Shown one piece after another: positions 52,712 to 61,467 of a DNA stretch of 64,000 nucleotides; positions within the stretch are counted from its first letter, which is position 1, and each line of letters opens with the position of its first letter. The notes beneath the pieces are model-generated. The model did not search any database. It was given only the letters and a program-made list of their open reading frames with translations, and was not told where the DNA came from. Both the position numbers and the translations under genes were made by a program. The stretch spans positions 2,976,001 to 3,040,000 of the forward strand of contig CAXXVF010000002.1 in the NCBI GenBank assembly GCA_963663605.2, written 5' to 3'. This stretch comes from Sporobacter sp963663605 (lineage in GTDB: Bacteria > Bacillota > Clostridia > Oscillospirales > Oscillospiraceae).

Positions 52712-53851
52712 ATGAAAAAGGTTAAGAGAATTTTATCCCTCATGCTAGTCGGGCTCATGATGGTAGCCCTGCTGACAGCATGCACCGGCAATACCCCTGC
52801 AACGTCCGAAAGCACGGAGCCCTCCACCGCTCCCAGCGAAGCCGCTTCCGAGTCGGGCGAAGAGGCCGCGCAACCGACGACCCAGCTCAGCGATGTCGGA
52901 GCGGGCAAGGTCGCAGCCGGAAAGGACATCTACGAAGAAGAAATCAATATTGCTTACATACCGCTGTCCACAGCAGGACAGGTTAATCAGGTTATCGATC
53001 TGTGTTTTGCAGACTGCCTGCTTATTTGGCCGAACGTTACGATCACTTCGTTTGACCCGCAGTATGACCCCAACAGGCAGAACTCAATGATCATTGAGGC
53101 AGTCACGGGCGGATATGACGCGATCATCGCCCTGGTCATGGATCCGGCCGCCAGCGCCGACGCCGTCACACAGGCCGAAGAGGCCGGCATCCCGGTCCTC
53201 ACTATCGACTGCGGCACACAGGCTGTACATACGTTCCATATCCAGGGTACGGACTACGGTTCCGGACTTCTGGCCGCTGAGATCGTTGCTGAAGAGCTGG
53301 GCGGTGTGGGCAACTATATCGTCCTCGACGCACCGGCTGCTCAGAAGGCCATAGGGCGCATGGGCACTGCTTTCATCGACTACTGTGAAGCAAATACCGA
53401 CATGGTGATGCTTGAAGATATCAGCATCGAGATGTGGTCCCAGGAGAATGGCCGTATTGCCATGGCAGATATGCTTACCAAGTACCCCGCAGGTGAGATT
53501 CAGGCCGTCTACTGTGCCTCCGACGATATAGCGGGCGGCGCGCTGCAGGCCATCGAGGCCGCCGGCCGCGATAATGAAGGCATCATCATCTACGGCAACT
53601 GCGGTTATCTGCCCGTCCTCCAGGCCATCCAGGAAGGCAAGATCTACGGCACAAACTTCTCGGATATGTATGCGCGCTACTATATGGCTTTCCATATGTC
53701 GCTGTACTTCGTCCAGACCGGTACGACTTCCGTAACCGCCGGCTACGAGTCGACGCCTGTCGTGTACGACACGATGATCCCGGTCAACGCGGACAACGTC
53801 GATTATATGATGCAGGTCAGCCGCTTCCCCTATGTTATGGGCCAAAGCTAA
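52712..53851 (+). CDS. ABC transporter substrate-binding lipoprotein (system 3)
   Basis: 379 residues from ATG 52712 (GAAGG six bases before). Signal peptide with lipobox LLTAC, then a Ser/Thr/Glu linker to about residue 60. Ribose-type binding fold: INIAYIPLSTAGQV, DAIIALVMDPAAS, VYCASDDIAGGALQAIEAAGR. Paralogue of the system 2 protein with the same order of blocks; the differences near the ligand cleft (CGTQ for CGCD, and others) may mean related but different ligands. Confidence 0.9.
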   Translation: MKKVKRILSLMLVGLMMVALLTACTGNTPATSESTEPSTAPSEAASESGEEAAQPTTQLSDVGAGKVAAGKDIYEEEINIAYIPLSTAGQVNQVIDLCFADCLLIWPNVTITSFDPQYDPNRQNSMIIEAVTGGYDAIIALVMDPAASADAVTQAEEAGIPVLTIDCGTQAVHTFHIQGTDYGSGLLAAEIVAEELGGVGNYIVLDAPAAQKAIGRMGTAFIDYCEANTDMVMLEDISIEMWSQENGRIAMADMLTKYPAGEIQAVYCASDDIAGGALQAIEAAGRDNEGIIIYGNCGYLPVLQAIQEGKIYGTNFSDMYARYYMAFHMSLYFVQTGTTSVTAGYESTPVVYDTMIPVNADNVDYMMQVSRFPYVMGQS

Positions 53852-53883
53852 GTTAAACGCATCATAAACAAGTAACATCTAAT

Positions 53884-53917
53884 TTACGGGGTCGCCGCCG
53901 TTGGCGGGGCCCCGTAA
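53884..53917 (+). terminator. attenuator hairpin after the system 3 binding protein
   Basis: TTACGGGG/CCCCGTAA outer stem with an inner GCCGCC...GGCGG pairing. The position is equal to that of the system 2 hairpin. Confidence 0.65.
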
Positions 53918-53972
53918 AAAGTCTAAGGCAACGCCTGAAGAACTCCGTTAATAATTGGAGGTTCAAAACAGA

Positions 53973-54965
53973 ATGAACACAAAAACCATCCGAATACTCA
54001 TCACGCTGATGCTCGTATTGATACTTGCCGTTATCTTTACTTTTACGACGGATTCATTCCTGAGTTCAAGGAATATTTCTGAGCTGCTCAGGGAATCGTC
54101 GTTGGTCGGCATCGTCGCTCTGGGCGTCGCCTTTGTCATCATCGGCGGCGGCATCGACCTTTCTACGGGCGGGATCGTCACGCTTTCAGGCCTTGTCTGT
54201 GCGCGGCTGTCCTTTATACCGGGTATCCCCGGAATCGTTGTCCTGCTCGGTGGGATACTCACCGGTATCGTCTGCGGCGGGATCAACGCGTTTCTAGTCA
54301 CGCGGGTACGCCTGACCGAATTTGTCGCAACGCTTGCCTCCGGTTTCGTCTATTCAGGCCTTGCTATGCTTATCGCTTTCCGAAAGGGCGGGATAATTCA
54401 GTCGAGGATCATAGAGAATACCAGTTTCACATTTTTAGGCGGTAAAATTGCCGGCATCTACAACATTTTTGTTGTTTGGGTTGTCCTCATGATCCTTATG
54501 ACGATCGTTTTGACAAAGACGAATTTTGGGCTGCATACATATGCACAGGGCTCCAACTCAAAATCGGCGCTGATGTCCGGCATCAACAACGATTTTGTCA
54601 AAGGCATGGGCTTCGTCATCTGTGGGGCCACGGCGGGTATCGCCGCATCCTTTGTCGCTGCAAAGAATGCAGCGGCTCCGGTCACGATGGGCAACGACGT
54701 GGCGTTTCAGGCGATTGCTGCATGCGTCGTCGGCGGACTCGTCCTCGGCGGCGGCCGCGGCAGCGCCGTCGGTGCTTTTTTAGGTGGACTTTTTATGCAG
54801 CTCATCCTGAATGGAATATATAAGTATCGGCTGCCGAACGCGTACCAATGGATCCTTTTAGGCGCCATTATTGTTTTAGCGACCGCGTTTGACGCCCAGT
54901 TTAATAAAATCAAGTTCGGCCGAAAAAAGGACAAGCCTGCCGAAACGAAGGAGGCCGGTGTTTAA
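53973..54965 (+). CDS. CUT2-type ABC permease (system 3, first)
   Basis: 330 residues from ATG 53973 (GGAGG site; the TTG further up lies within it). GGGIDLSTGGIVTLSG core and GGLVLGGGRGSAVGAFLGGL. Its stop codon touches the ATPase start with no gap. Confidence 0.92.
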   Translation: MNTKTIRILITLMLVLILAVIFTFTTDSFLSSRNISELLRESSLVGIVALGVAFVIIGGGIDLSTGGIVTLSGLVCARLSFIPGIPGIVVLLGGILTGIVCGGINAFLVTRVRLTEFVATLASGFVYSGLAMLIAFRKGGIIQSRIIENTSFTFLGGKIAGIYNIFVVWVVLMILMTIVLTKTNFGLHTYAQGSNSKSALMSGINNDFVKGMGFVICGATAGIAASFVAAKNAAAPVTMGNDVAFQAIAACVVGGLVLGGGRGSAVGAFLGGLFMQLILNGIYKYRLPNAYQWILLGAIIVLATAFDAQFNKIKFGRKKDKPAETKEAGV

Positions 54966-56477
54966 ATGGAAGAGAAAAATCTGCTCCAATGTACGGGCAT
55001 ATGCAAACAGTTTAACGGTATCCCGGTCTTGAAAAATGTCGACCTGAGTGTCAGGCCCGGCGAGGTACATGCCTTGATGGGTGAAAATGGCGCGGGAAAG
55101 TCGACGATCATAAAGATCATCACCGGCGTCTACGATATGGACGATGGCCAGATATTCATGGAGGGGGAGCCGGTACAGATAACAAACCGGCAGGACGCGC
55201 GCAGCTGCGGGATTTCCGTCATTTATCAGGAACTGAGCCTGTTCCCGGCGCTGGACGTCACGGAGAATATCTTTATCGGGCAGGAGCTTGGCCGTTTCGG
55301 ATTTACACAGAAAAAAGAGATGCGAAAACGTGTCCGGGCGCTCATCGAAAAGTACGGGTTTGACCTTGAGCCGACGGCTCTTGTCGGCTCAATGGGTATG
55401 GCCCAACGTCAGATGGTAGAGATTTTAAAAGCCCTGTCGATGGATGCCAAGCTTATTATTATGGATGAGCCGACAGCATCGCTTTCCGCTTCGGAGACAG
55501 ACATGCTGTTTGCTACGATTGACAGCCTCCGGAAAAAAGGCGCCAGCATCCTTTATATTTCGCACCGTCTCGAGGAGATTTATCGTTTAGCCGACCGGCT
55601 AACCGTTATGCGGGACGGCGTGAACGTCGGCGTTCTCGCCAAGGAAGAAATCACGGCCCAGAAGGTCACGACGATGATGATTGGCCATGAGATCAAGGAG
55701 GACAAAAACAGGGAGCGGCGGCACAGGACCGAGGATAATTGTCTGGAGGTCAAAAACCTTTCTTATAAAGACCTCCTTAAGGACGTCAATTTCAAGGCGT
55801 ATGGCGGGGAGATTCTGGGGATTGGCGGTCTCGTTGGCTCCGGCCGGACAGAGCTTATCCGGTGCATCTATGGCGCAGAGAAGCCGTCAAAGGGCACGAT
55901 CACTCTTAACGGGAAGCGTGTCAGCCGGTCGGTTGGGAAGAATATCCGGGCCGGCTTCGGCCTTGTTCCGGAAGACCGGCGCAATGAGGGCTTTGTTCCG
56001 CTTCTTTCCATTGAGAAGAACCTGGCGATTGCCAGCTACGACAGATTGGCGAAACTTGGATTTGTCAGCAGAAAGAAAGAGATCGACTATGCTGTTTCGG
56101 CCATCAAGAGCTACGATATCCGGCCGCCTATGAAGCAGCTGCCCGTCGGGAACCTGTCCGGCGGCAATCAGCAGAAGGTCGTTTTGGGCCGGTGGCTGTC
56201 GCGCAGGCCGCAGGTTTTGCTTCTGGATGAACCAACGGCCGGTGTCGACGTGGGTGTTAAGCATGAGCTTTATCACCTGATGCGCGCGCTGGCGCTGTCC
56301 GGTTCCGTCGTTATCATGGTTTCGTCTGACCTGGAGGAACTGACCCACGTCTCAGACCGAATCCTTGTCATGCACGACGGGCGGTTCTTTGAGGAATTTA
56401 CACATGAGGCCGCCACACAGTCCGCCATTTTGCTGGCATCATCCGGCGAACACACCGAGGAGGGAACGGCATTATGA
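54966..56477 (+). CDS. CUT2-type ABC transporter ATP-binding protein (system 3)
   Basis: 503 residues, AAGGAGG site in the end of the permease gene. Motifs as in system 2: GENGAGKST, IIMDEPTAS, GLVGSGRTE, LSGGNQQKV, LLLDEPTAGVDVG. It overlaps the next gene by four bases (ATGA). Confidence 0.94.
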   Translation: MEEKNLLQCTGICKQFNGIPVLKNVDLSVRPGEVHALMGENGAGKSTIIKIITGVYDMDDGQIFMEGEPVQITNRQDARSCGISVIYQELSLFPALDVTENIFIGQELGRFGFTQKKEMRKRVRALIEKYGFDLEPTALVGSMGMAQRQMVEILKALSMDAKLIIMDEPTASLSASETDMLFATIDSLRKKGASILYISHRLEEIYRLADRLTVMRDGVNVGVLAKEEITAQKVTTMMIGHEIKEDKNRERRHRTEDNCLEVKNLSYKDLLKDVNFKAYGGEILGIGGLVGSGRTELIRCIYGAEKPSKGTITLNGKRVSRSVGKNIRAGFGLVPEDRRNEGFVPLLSIEKNLAIASYDRLAKLGFVSRKKEIDYAVSAIKSYDIRPPMKQLPVGNLSGGNQQKVVLGRWLSRRPQVLLLDEPTAGVDVGVKHELYHLMRALALSGSVVIMVSSDLEELTHVSDRILVMHDGRFFEEFTHEAATQSAILLASSGEHTEEGTAL

Positions 56478-57490
56478 AAAAAATCATGAACTTTCTCGGA
56501 AATCAATGGGGACAGAGAGTGACGATCATCGTCCTCATTATGATCGCAATGGCGATCTTCGAGAGGAACTTCTTTTTGCCGGCCAACGCCTCAAACATTT
56601 TGCTGGCGATCTCGCTGTACGGCATCATGGCCTGCGGCATGCTCTTCGTCGTCCTTGTCGGCGGCCTGGACCTGTCCGTCGGCTCGATGGCGGCGCTGAC
56701 GGCGTCGATTCTCTCCATGAACGCTCAGGCCAGCGGCTATACCACGGCCGGCTTTGTCACGGGCGTTCTTATCGCCATCGCGGTGTGCATCGGCGTAGGC
56801 ATCGTACACGGTGTCCTTGTCACGTACTTTTCCATTCCGGCATTCGTTGTGACGCTGGCTACGAAATATCTTATCTATGGCTTCGTTATGCTTGTAACAG
56901 GCGGCCATTATGTCCAGATCATAGACGACGGCCTCATGTATAAGCTCGGCAATGCCAGGCTTTTCGGCGCGCTCCCGATGCCTGAGGTGATCTTTATCAT
57001 CTACGCCGTCATATGCGCCATCATACTGAGTAAAACGGTTTTTGGACGCAGGCTGTATGCTGTGGGCGGGAATCCGGTCGCATCAAAGCTTGTCGGCATC
57101 AACACGAATATCACGACCATCGTATCCTATATCATCTGCTCCATCTCAGCCGGTATCGGCGGTATGATCCTGGCCTCCATGAACATGATCGCCGGGCCGA
57201 CGACAGCCAACGGCTACGAAGGCAACGTGCTTACGGCAATGGTTGTCGGAGGCCTTAACCTGGCCGGCGGTGAAGGCGGCGTTTCAGGTGCGATTTTCGG
57301 CGCGCTTCTCGTCGGCATCATCACAAACATGCTCAACCTTTTGGGCGTGAAGTCGGACTATACGATGTTTGTACAGGGCGCTATTATCATTACTGCCGTC
57401 TCGATTAACATGTATACGAGTCGGCGCAGTAAGGGTTTGGTGCGTGTCAAGAAAAAAAAGAAAAGCGAAAAAGTCCCGGTTGTGAAGTAA
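56474..57490 (+). CDS. CUT2-type ABC permease (system 3, second)
   Basis: 338 residues; GGLDLSVGSMAALTAS core, GGLNLAGGEGGVSGAIFGAL, basic C-terminus KKKKKSEKVPVVK like the system 2 partner (KPAEKVPVAK). Translationally coupled to the ATPase. Confidence 0.92.
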   Translation: MKKIMNFLGNQWGQRVTIIVLIMIAMAIFERNFFLPANASNILLAISLYGIMACGMLFVVLVGGLDLSVGSMAALTASILSMNAQASGYTTAGFVTGVLIAIAVCIGVGIVHGVLVTYFSIPAFVVTLATKYLIYGFVMLVTGGHYVQIIDDGLMYKLGNARLFGALPMPEVIFIIYAVICAIILSKTVFGRRLYAVGGNPVASKLVGINTNITTIVSYIICSISAGIGGMILASMNMIAGPTTANGYEGNVLTAMVVGGLNLAGGEGGVSGAIFGALLVGIITNMLNLLGVKSDYTMFVQGAIIITAVSINMYTSRRSKGLVRVKKKKKSEKVPVVK

Positions 57491-57507
57491 AATATACGCA
57501 ATAAAGT

Positions 57508-57533
57508 ATCCGGCAGGCGACCGTCTGCCGGAT
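57508..57533 (+). terminator. terminator of ABC operon 3
   Basis: ATCCGGCAG/CTGCCGGAT stem followed by ATTTTAT. Confidence 0.85.
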
Positions 57534-57579
57534 ATTTTATAAAAATTACCGCATTTCACTTAAAAAAATATAAGGTAAA

Positions 57580-57588
57580 TGGTATAAT
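57580..57588 (+). promoter_or_regulatory. extended -10 promoter before OYE-4
   Basis: TGGTATAAT, 43 bases before the start; the same sequence as before OYE-3. AAGGAGG at about 57596 is too far (28 bases) to serve ATG 57631, so translation starts from a weak GGAA site. Confidence 0.6.
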
Positions 57589-57630
57589 CGATTCGAAGGA
57601 GGCGGGACGTAAACCGTTCCGGAATATGAT

Positions 57631-59643
57631 ATGCTGAAATATAAACACCTTTTCGAGCCAATCCGTCTTGGAAAGCAGCTTTTCCGTAATCGGATTTTTT
57701 CTTCTCCGCAGGATTATCCGCACCTGACGGCCGACAGATTTTTAACAAGGGAAGGCATCGCGTTTTATGAGACTAAGGCCATGGGCGGTTTTGCGTCCGT
57801 ATGTGTCGGCGACTTCATGGTGGACACGCGTGCCGGGCACAGCCACCCTTTCCAGTTGCGGGGTGACGACGTCAAGGGCAAAGCAACAATGACGCTGACA
57901 GCCAATGCCATCACACGCCACGGCGCAGTGGCATCCGTCGAGCTTAACCACGCCGGTGTCAATTCCAACATAATGGCGGAACGGGAAGGTTTCATCTACG
58001 GATTCACGGACGGCGTACGGGAAGACGGCACGCCGATCCGCGCCATGGACGAGGCCTGGATCGAACATCTGATCCAAAGTTTTGCCGAGGGCGCCGCTTT
58101 TGCGCGCCAATGCGGCTTTAATATGGTTACAATACACGGCGGACACGGTTGGCTGTTTTCGCAGTTCATGTCGCCGCGTGACAATAAAAGGACGGACCGC
58201 TGGGGCGGGACCTTCGAGAACCGCATGCGCTTTCCGCTTGCGGCCATCGAAGCGATCCGGCGTGCCGTCGGCCCGGGTTTTCCGATAGAGATACGTATCA
58301 GCGGCGCGGAATTTCTTGGAGACGAGGGATACGATCTGGATTATGGCGTCGAGATTGCAAAGACGCTGGACGGAAAAGTGGACCTGCTCCATGTATCCGC
58401 GGGCCATCACGAGATCGATGCGGCCAGCATGGTGACGCATCCGAGTATGTTCATGCCCGACGGCGTGAACGTACATCTGGCGGCCGAGGTCAAAAAGCAT
58501 GTTAAAACGCCGGTGGCGACCGTCGGCGCACTGACGGATCCTGAACAGATGGAAGAGATCATCGCATCCGGCCAGGCCGACATTGTCCAGCTCGGCAGGC
58601 AGACGCTGGCCGACCCGAATCTGCCGCTTAAAGCGCGGACGGGGCGAGAGGATGAGATTAATAAATGCCTGCGCTGTTATAACTGCTTTTCCTACAGTAC
58701 GATGGGCGGCGTTTTTTACTGTGCGACGAACCCCGTGATTGGGAACGAGCTTGAAAACATGTTTGATATTCCCCCGCGCAAGACGAAGACGGTTTTGATC
58801 GCGGGCGGCGGTATCGGCGGCATGCAGGCGGCCCTGACGGCATCCGAGCGCGGGCACAGGGTTATCCTGTGTGAAAAGACGGACAAACTCGGCGGCGTCC
58901 TGCGCTGCGAAAAGAATATCCCGTTCAAAAAGCATCTTGAGGAGTATCTTGACTTACAGGAGCGTCTTATCTCAAGGTCGTCCGTGGAGGTTCGGCTGGG
59001 CACGGCGGTGACAAGTAAGACCGCTGAAGAAATTGGGCCCGACGTCATCATCGCGGCTATGGGTTCGCGCCCGATCCGGCCACCCGTGCCCGGAATTGAC
59101 GGACAAAATGTTTTCGGTGCGGAAGAGGTCTATTACGATCCTGATAAAGTTGGCAGAAAGGTCGCCATACTGGGCGGCGGACTCGTAGGCTTGGAGCTGG
59201 GTGTTTTCCTGGCCCAGACGGAACATGACGTTACAATTATCGAAATGCTGCCGCGCACCTGCGCCTCGCCGGACGATAAAGAGACGTCCGAACGGTTTTC
59301 GGCGTTCGGAGGCATGGTCGTGGGAGATCCCCTCGTGCATGGCATTGCCATCCGTGAATATCTGATCGCGCATCCGGAAATCAAGATGAAGATTCTTACA
59401 TCCACGAAAGCGGTGGAGATCAATGATGCGGGCATTGTCGTCGAAGGCCCGGAGGGCGTATATACCATCGAAGCCGATACGGTTGTCTATGCCGCCGGGC
59501 AGAAGCCGCTCAGCGAAGAAGCTGAGGCGCTTGGCGGCTGCGCGCCGGAATTTTATATGCTCGGTGACTGTGTAACGCCCAAAAACATCTTCGCCGCGAC
59601 GCAGGCTGCTTATACGATCGCACGCGACATCGGCAGGGTTTGA
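57631..59643 (+). CDS. OYE-4: Old Yellow Enzyme-type FMN/[4Fe-4S]/FAD oxidoreductase
   Basis: 670 residues, the longest of the four because of an inserted stretch near residue 550 (PDDKETSERFSAFGGMVVG). FMN barrel with HGGHGWLFSQFMS (Trp for Tyr), SAGHHE, the cluster motif CLRCYNCF-x10-C, FAD loop VLIAGGGIGGMQAA, VAILGGGLVGLELG. It lies directly after ABC system 3 with its own promoter, so it may act on the imported compound (inference). The absence of a close ribosome site at this start is odd; no better in-frame start exists. Confidence 0.88.
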   Translation: MLKYKHLFEPIRLGKQLFRNRIFSSPQDYPHLTADRFLTREGIAFYETKAMGGFASVCVGDFMVDTRAGHSHPFQLRGDDVKGKATMTLTANAITRHGAVASVELNHAGVNSNIMAEREGFIYGFTDGVREDGTPIRAMDEAWIEHLIQSFAEGAAFARQCGFNMVTIHGGHGWLFSQFMSPRDNKRTDRWGGTFENRMRFPLAAIEAIRRAVGPGFPIEIRISGAEFLGDEGYDLDYGVEIAKTLDGKVDLLHVSAGHHEIDAASMVTHPSMFMPDGVNVHLAAEVKKHVKTPVATVGALTDPEQMEEIIASGQADIVQLGRQTLADPNLPLKARTGREDEINKCLRCYNCFSYSTMGGVFYCATNPVIGNELENMFDIPPRKTKTVLIAGGGIGGMQAALTASERGHRVILCEKTDKLGGVLRCEKNIPFKKHLEEYLDLQERLISRSSVEVRLGTAVTSKTAEEIGPDVIIAAMGSRPIRPPVPGIDGQNVFGAEEVYYDPDKVGRKVAILGGGLVGLELGVFLAQTEHDVTIIEMLPRTCASPDDKETSERFSAFGGMVVGDPLVHGIAIREYLIAHPEIKMKILTSTKAVEINDAGIVVEGPEGVYTIEADTVVYAAGQKPLSEEAEALGGCAPEFYMLGDCVTPKNIFAATQAAYTIARDIGRV

Positions 59644-59704
59644 GAGAAATCGTCAGGCGCTGCCGGCGCGGTTTGACCGGCAGTCCCTAAAACCGACAGC
59701 TAAA

Positions 59705-59736
59705 AACTCCGGGAATCACAACAGGTTCCCGGAGTT
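59705..59736 (+). terminator. hairpin after OYE-4
   Basis: AACTCCGGGAA, 10-base loop, TTCCCGGAGTT; weak U-tail. Confidence 0.7.
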
Positions 59737-59892
59737 GTTCGATATTCCAACGGGCATCAGTCAATCGTCGCAAAAACAAAAAACGATGGTCTTAAATCAT
59801 AAAATTGTTGCCATCATTATAAACAAGTGGTATATTTCTAAACTAGCAAGGAACAGTTCATTCGGATACTGCCCAGTAATCAGGAGGCGATT

Positions 59893-61233
59893 ATGAAAAC
59901 AGGACTGAAGTTTTCTTCCATGCAGGTCCTTGCCATTGGCTTTGCGATCTTCATCCTAATCGGGAGCGTTCTGCTTTCTCTGCCGATTGCCAGCAGGGAC
60001 GGCCACAGCATTCCCTTTTTAAACAGCCTTTTTACATCTACGTCGGCGACATGTGTTACCGGCCTTGTTGTTTATGATACATATTCGCAGTTTACCTTGT
60101 TCGGGCAGATAATCATATTGCTCTTGATTCAGACGGGCGGTCTTGGCTTCATGCTCGTTGCCATGATGTTTTCGCTTCTTCTTGGACGCCGTATCGGATT
60201 GCGCGAACGGGCGGTGCTGATGGATTCCGTAAGCGCTTTGAATTTGGGCGGCGTTGTGCGGTTGGCAAAAAAGGTGCTTGTCATAACGTTATGCATGGAG
60301 CTTGTGGGGGCGGCCGTGTTATCAATACGGTTCATTCCCCAATTCGGAACGGCACACGGGATCTGGTATGCGCTGTTTCATGCCGTTTCCGCGTTTTGCA
60401 ATGCGGGGTTTGACCTCATGGGCCGTCTTGAGCCGTTCGGCTCGCTGACGCACTTTGCCGGCGACGCGCTGGTCAATATAACCGTTATGGTTCTGATCAT
60501 TGTGGGCGGACTGGGCTTCTTCGTCTGGGATGACGTGACTGAGAATAAGCTGCGCTTTTCAAAGTATCATCTGCACACGAAACTTATGATCATGGCAACG
60601 GGTGTTTTGATAATAGGGGGCGCCGTTCTTTTCTATTTTTTTGAAAAAAACCACACCATGGCGGACATGGGCGTCGGGGAGCGCATCATAGCGTCGCTTT
60701 TTGCGTCCATTACCCCAAGAACGGCGGGATTCTCCACGATACCGGTCAACGAGATGAGTTCGGGCGGCACGCTTTTAACGATGGTATTCATGCTGATCGG
60801 GGCCGGTCCCGGTTCGACCGGCGGCGGAATGAAGGTTACAACCGTTATTATTCTGGCGCTGGCAGTGATTACACGCGCAAGAAACAGAGAAGATATGACT
60901 ATTTACAAACGGCGGCTCGATAAAAGCTTCCTTTATAAAGCCGCTACAAGCACAAGCGGTTATCTGCTGTTTGCGTTGGTTGGAGCGCTTATTATAAGCG
61001 CACAGGGTCTAAGCGTTACGGACACTTTGTTCGAGGCGCTTTCAGGGATCGGCACCGTCGGCCTGACGACCGGCGTTACGACGGAGCTTTCCAGCCTTTC
61101 AAGGATAGTGATCATGATGCTCATGTTTGCCGGAAGGGTCGGGAGCCTCTCCGTGGCTACGGCGATGATGACGCGCAGAGCCAGATCCAAGCCTGCCGTG
61201 AGATATGTTTCCGAAAGAATAATACTGGGATAA
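59893..61233 (+). CDS. ktrB: KtrB/TrkH-family potassium channel subunit
   Basis: 446 residues, CAGGAGG site. Four M1-P-M2 repeats of the Ktr/Trk fold; filter-type loops such as TSTSATCVTGL, SAFCNAGFD, TPRTAGFSTIPV and SGIGTVGLTTG show the selectivity Gly residues. The membrane pore for K+ (or Na+-dependent K+) uptake. The regulatory KtrA gene follows after a 235-base gap with an unusual inverted-repeat element. Confidence 0.92.
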   Translation: MKTGLKFSSMQVLAIGFAIFILIGSVLLSLPIASRDGHSIPFLNSLFTSTSATCVTGLVVYDTYSQFTLFGQIIILLLIQTGGLGFMLVAMMFSLLLGRRIGLRERAVLMDSVSALNLGGVVRLAKKVLVITLCMELVGAAVLSIRFIPQFGTAHGIWYALFHAVSAFCNAGFDLMGRLEPFGSLTHFAGDALVNITVMVLIIVGGLGFFVWDDVTENKLRFSKYHLHTKLMIMATGVLIIGGAVLFYFFEKNHTMADMGVGERIIASLFASITPRTAGFSTIPVNEMSSGGTLLTMVFMLIGAGPGSTGGGMKVTTVIILALAVITRARNREDMTIYKRRLDKSFLYKAATSTSGYLLFALVGALIISAQGLSVTDTLFEALSGIGTVGLTTGVTTELSSLSRIVIMMLMFAGRVGSLSVATAMMTRRARSKPAVRYVSERIILG

Positions 61234-61283
61234 CGTTATTTCCCCAGACGACAGCCCCCCGGAAAATCAATATAAAAAGCCGT

Positions 61284-61444
61284 TTATACTGTTCTTCCAT
61301 TAAAGGATGGATAAGATTTGTGAGGGAATTTTTTGTCCCACAATGCCGAGGAGGAGAGCGGGCTGACGCCCGCTGACAACGAGAACGCGGCAGGGCGGAA
61401 AATTAACCGCAAAGATGCCTTTTTTTAATGGAAGAACAGTATAA
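61284..61444 (+). repeat. 161-base element bounded by 21-bp perfect inverted repeats, between ktrB and ktrA
   Basis: TTATACTGTTCTTCCATTAAA at 61284-61304 is the exact reverse complement of 61424-61444. Inside are a stem AGCGGGC-TGAC-GCCCGCT (61357-61374), a TTGTGAGGGA/TCCCACAA stem and a GAGGAGGAG purine block, ending in a T7 run. It may be a MITE-like insertion (TA at each outer edge) or a structured regulatory RNA. I do not recognise a known riboswitch; the c-di-AMP (ydaO) core is absent. Confidence 0.7.
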
Positions 61445-61467
61445 GCCGGCGGAAAAGGACGATCATT

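Noticed and set aside
57742..58935. 397-codon minus-strand frame
   Set aside because: Shadow of OYE-4; the plus strand has the full set of FMN, Fe-S and FAD motifs.
61234..61467. c-di-AMP (ydaO) riboswitch before ktrA
   Set aside because: Common before K+ transport genes, but the ydaO consensus blocks are missing; a different inverted-repeat element is there.
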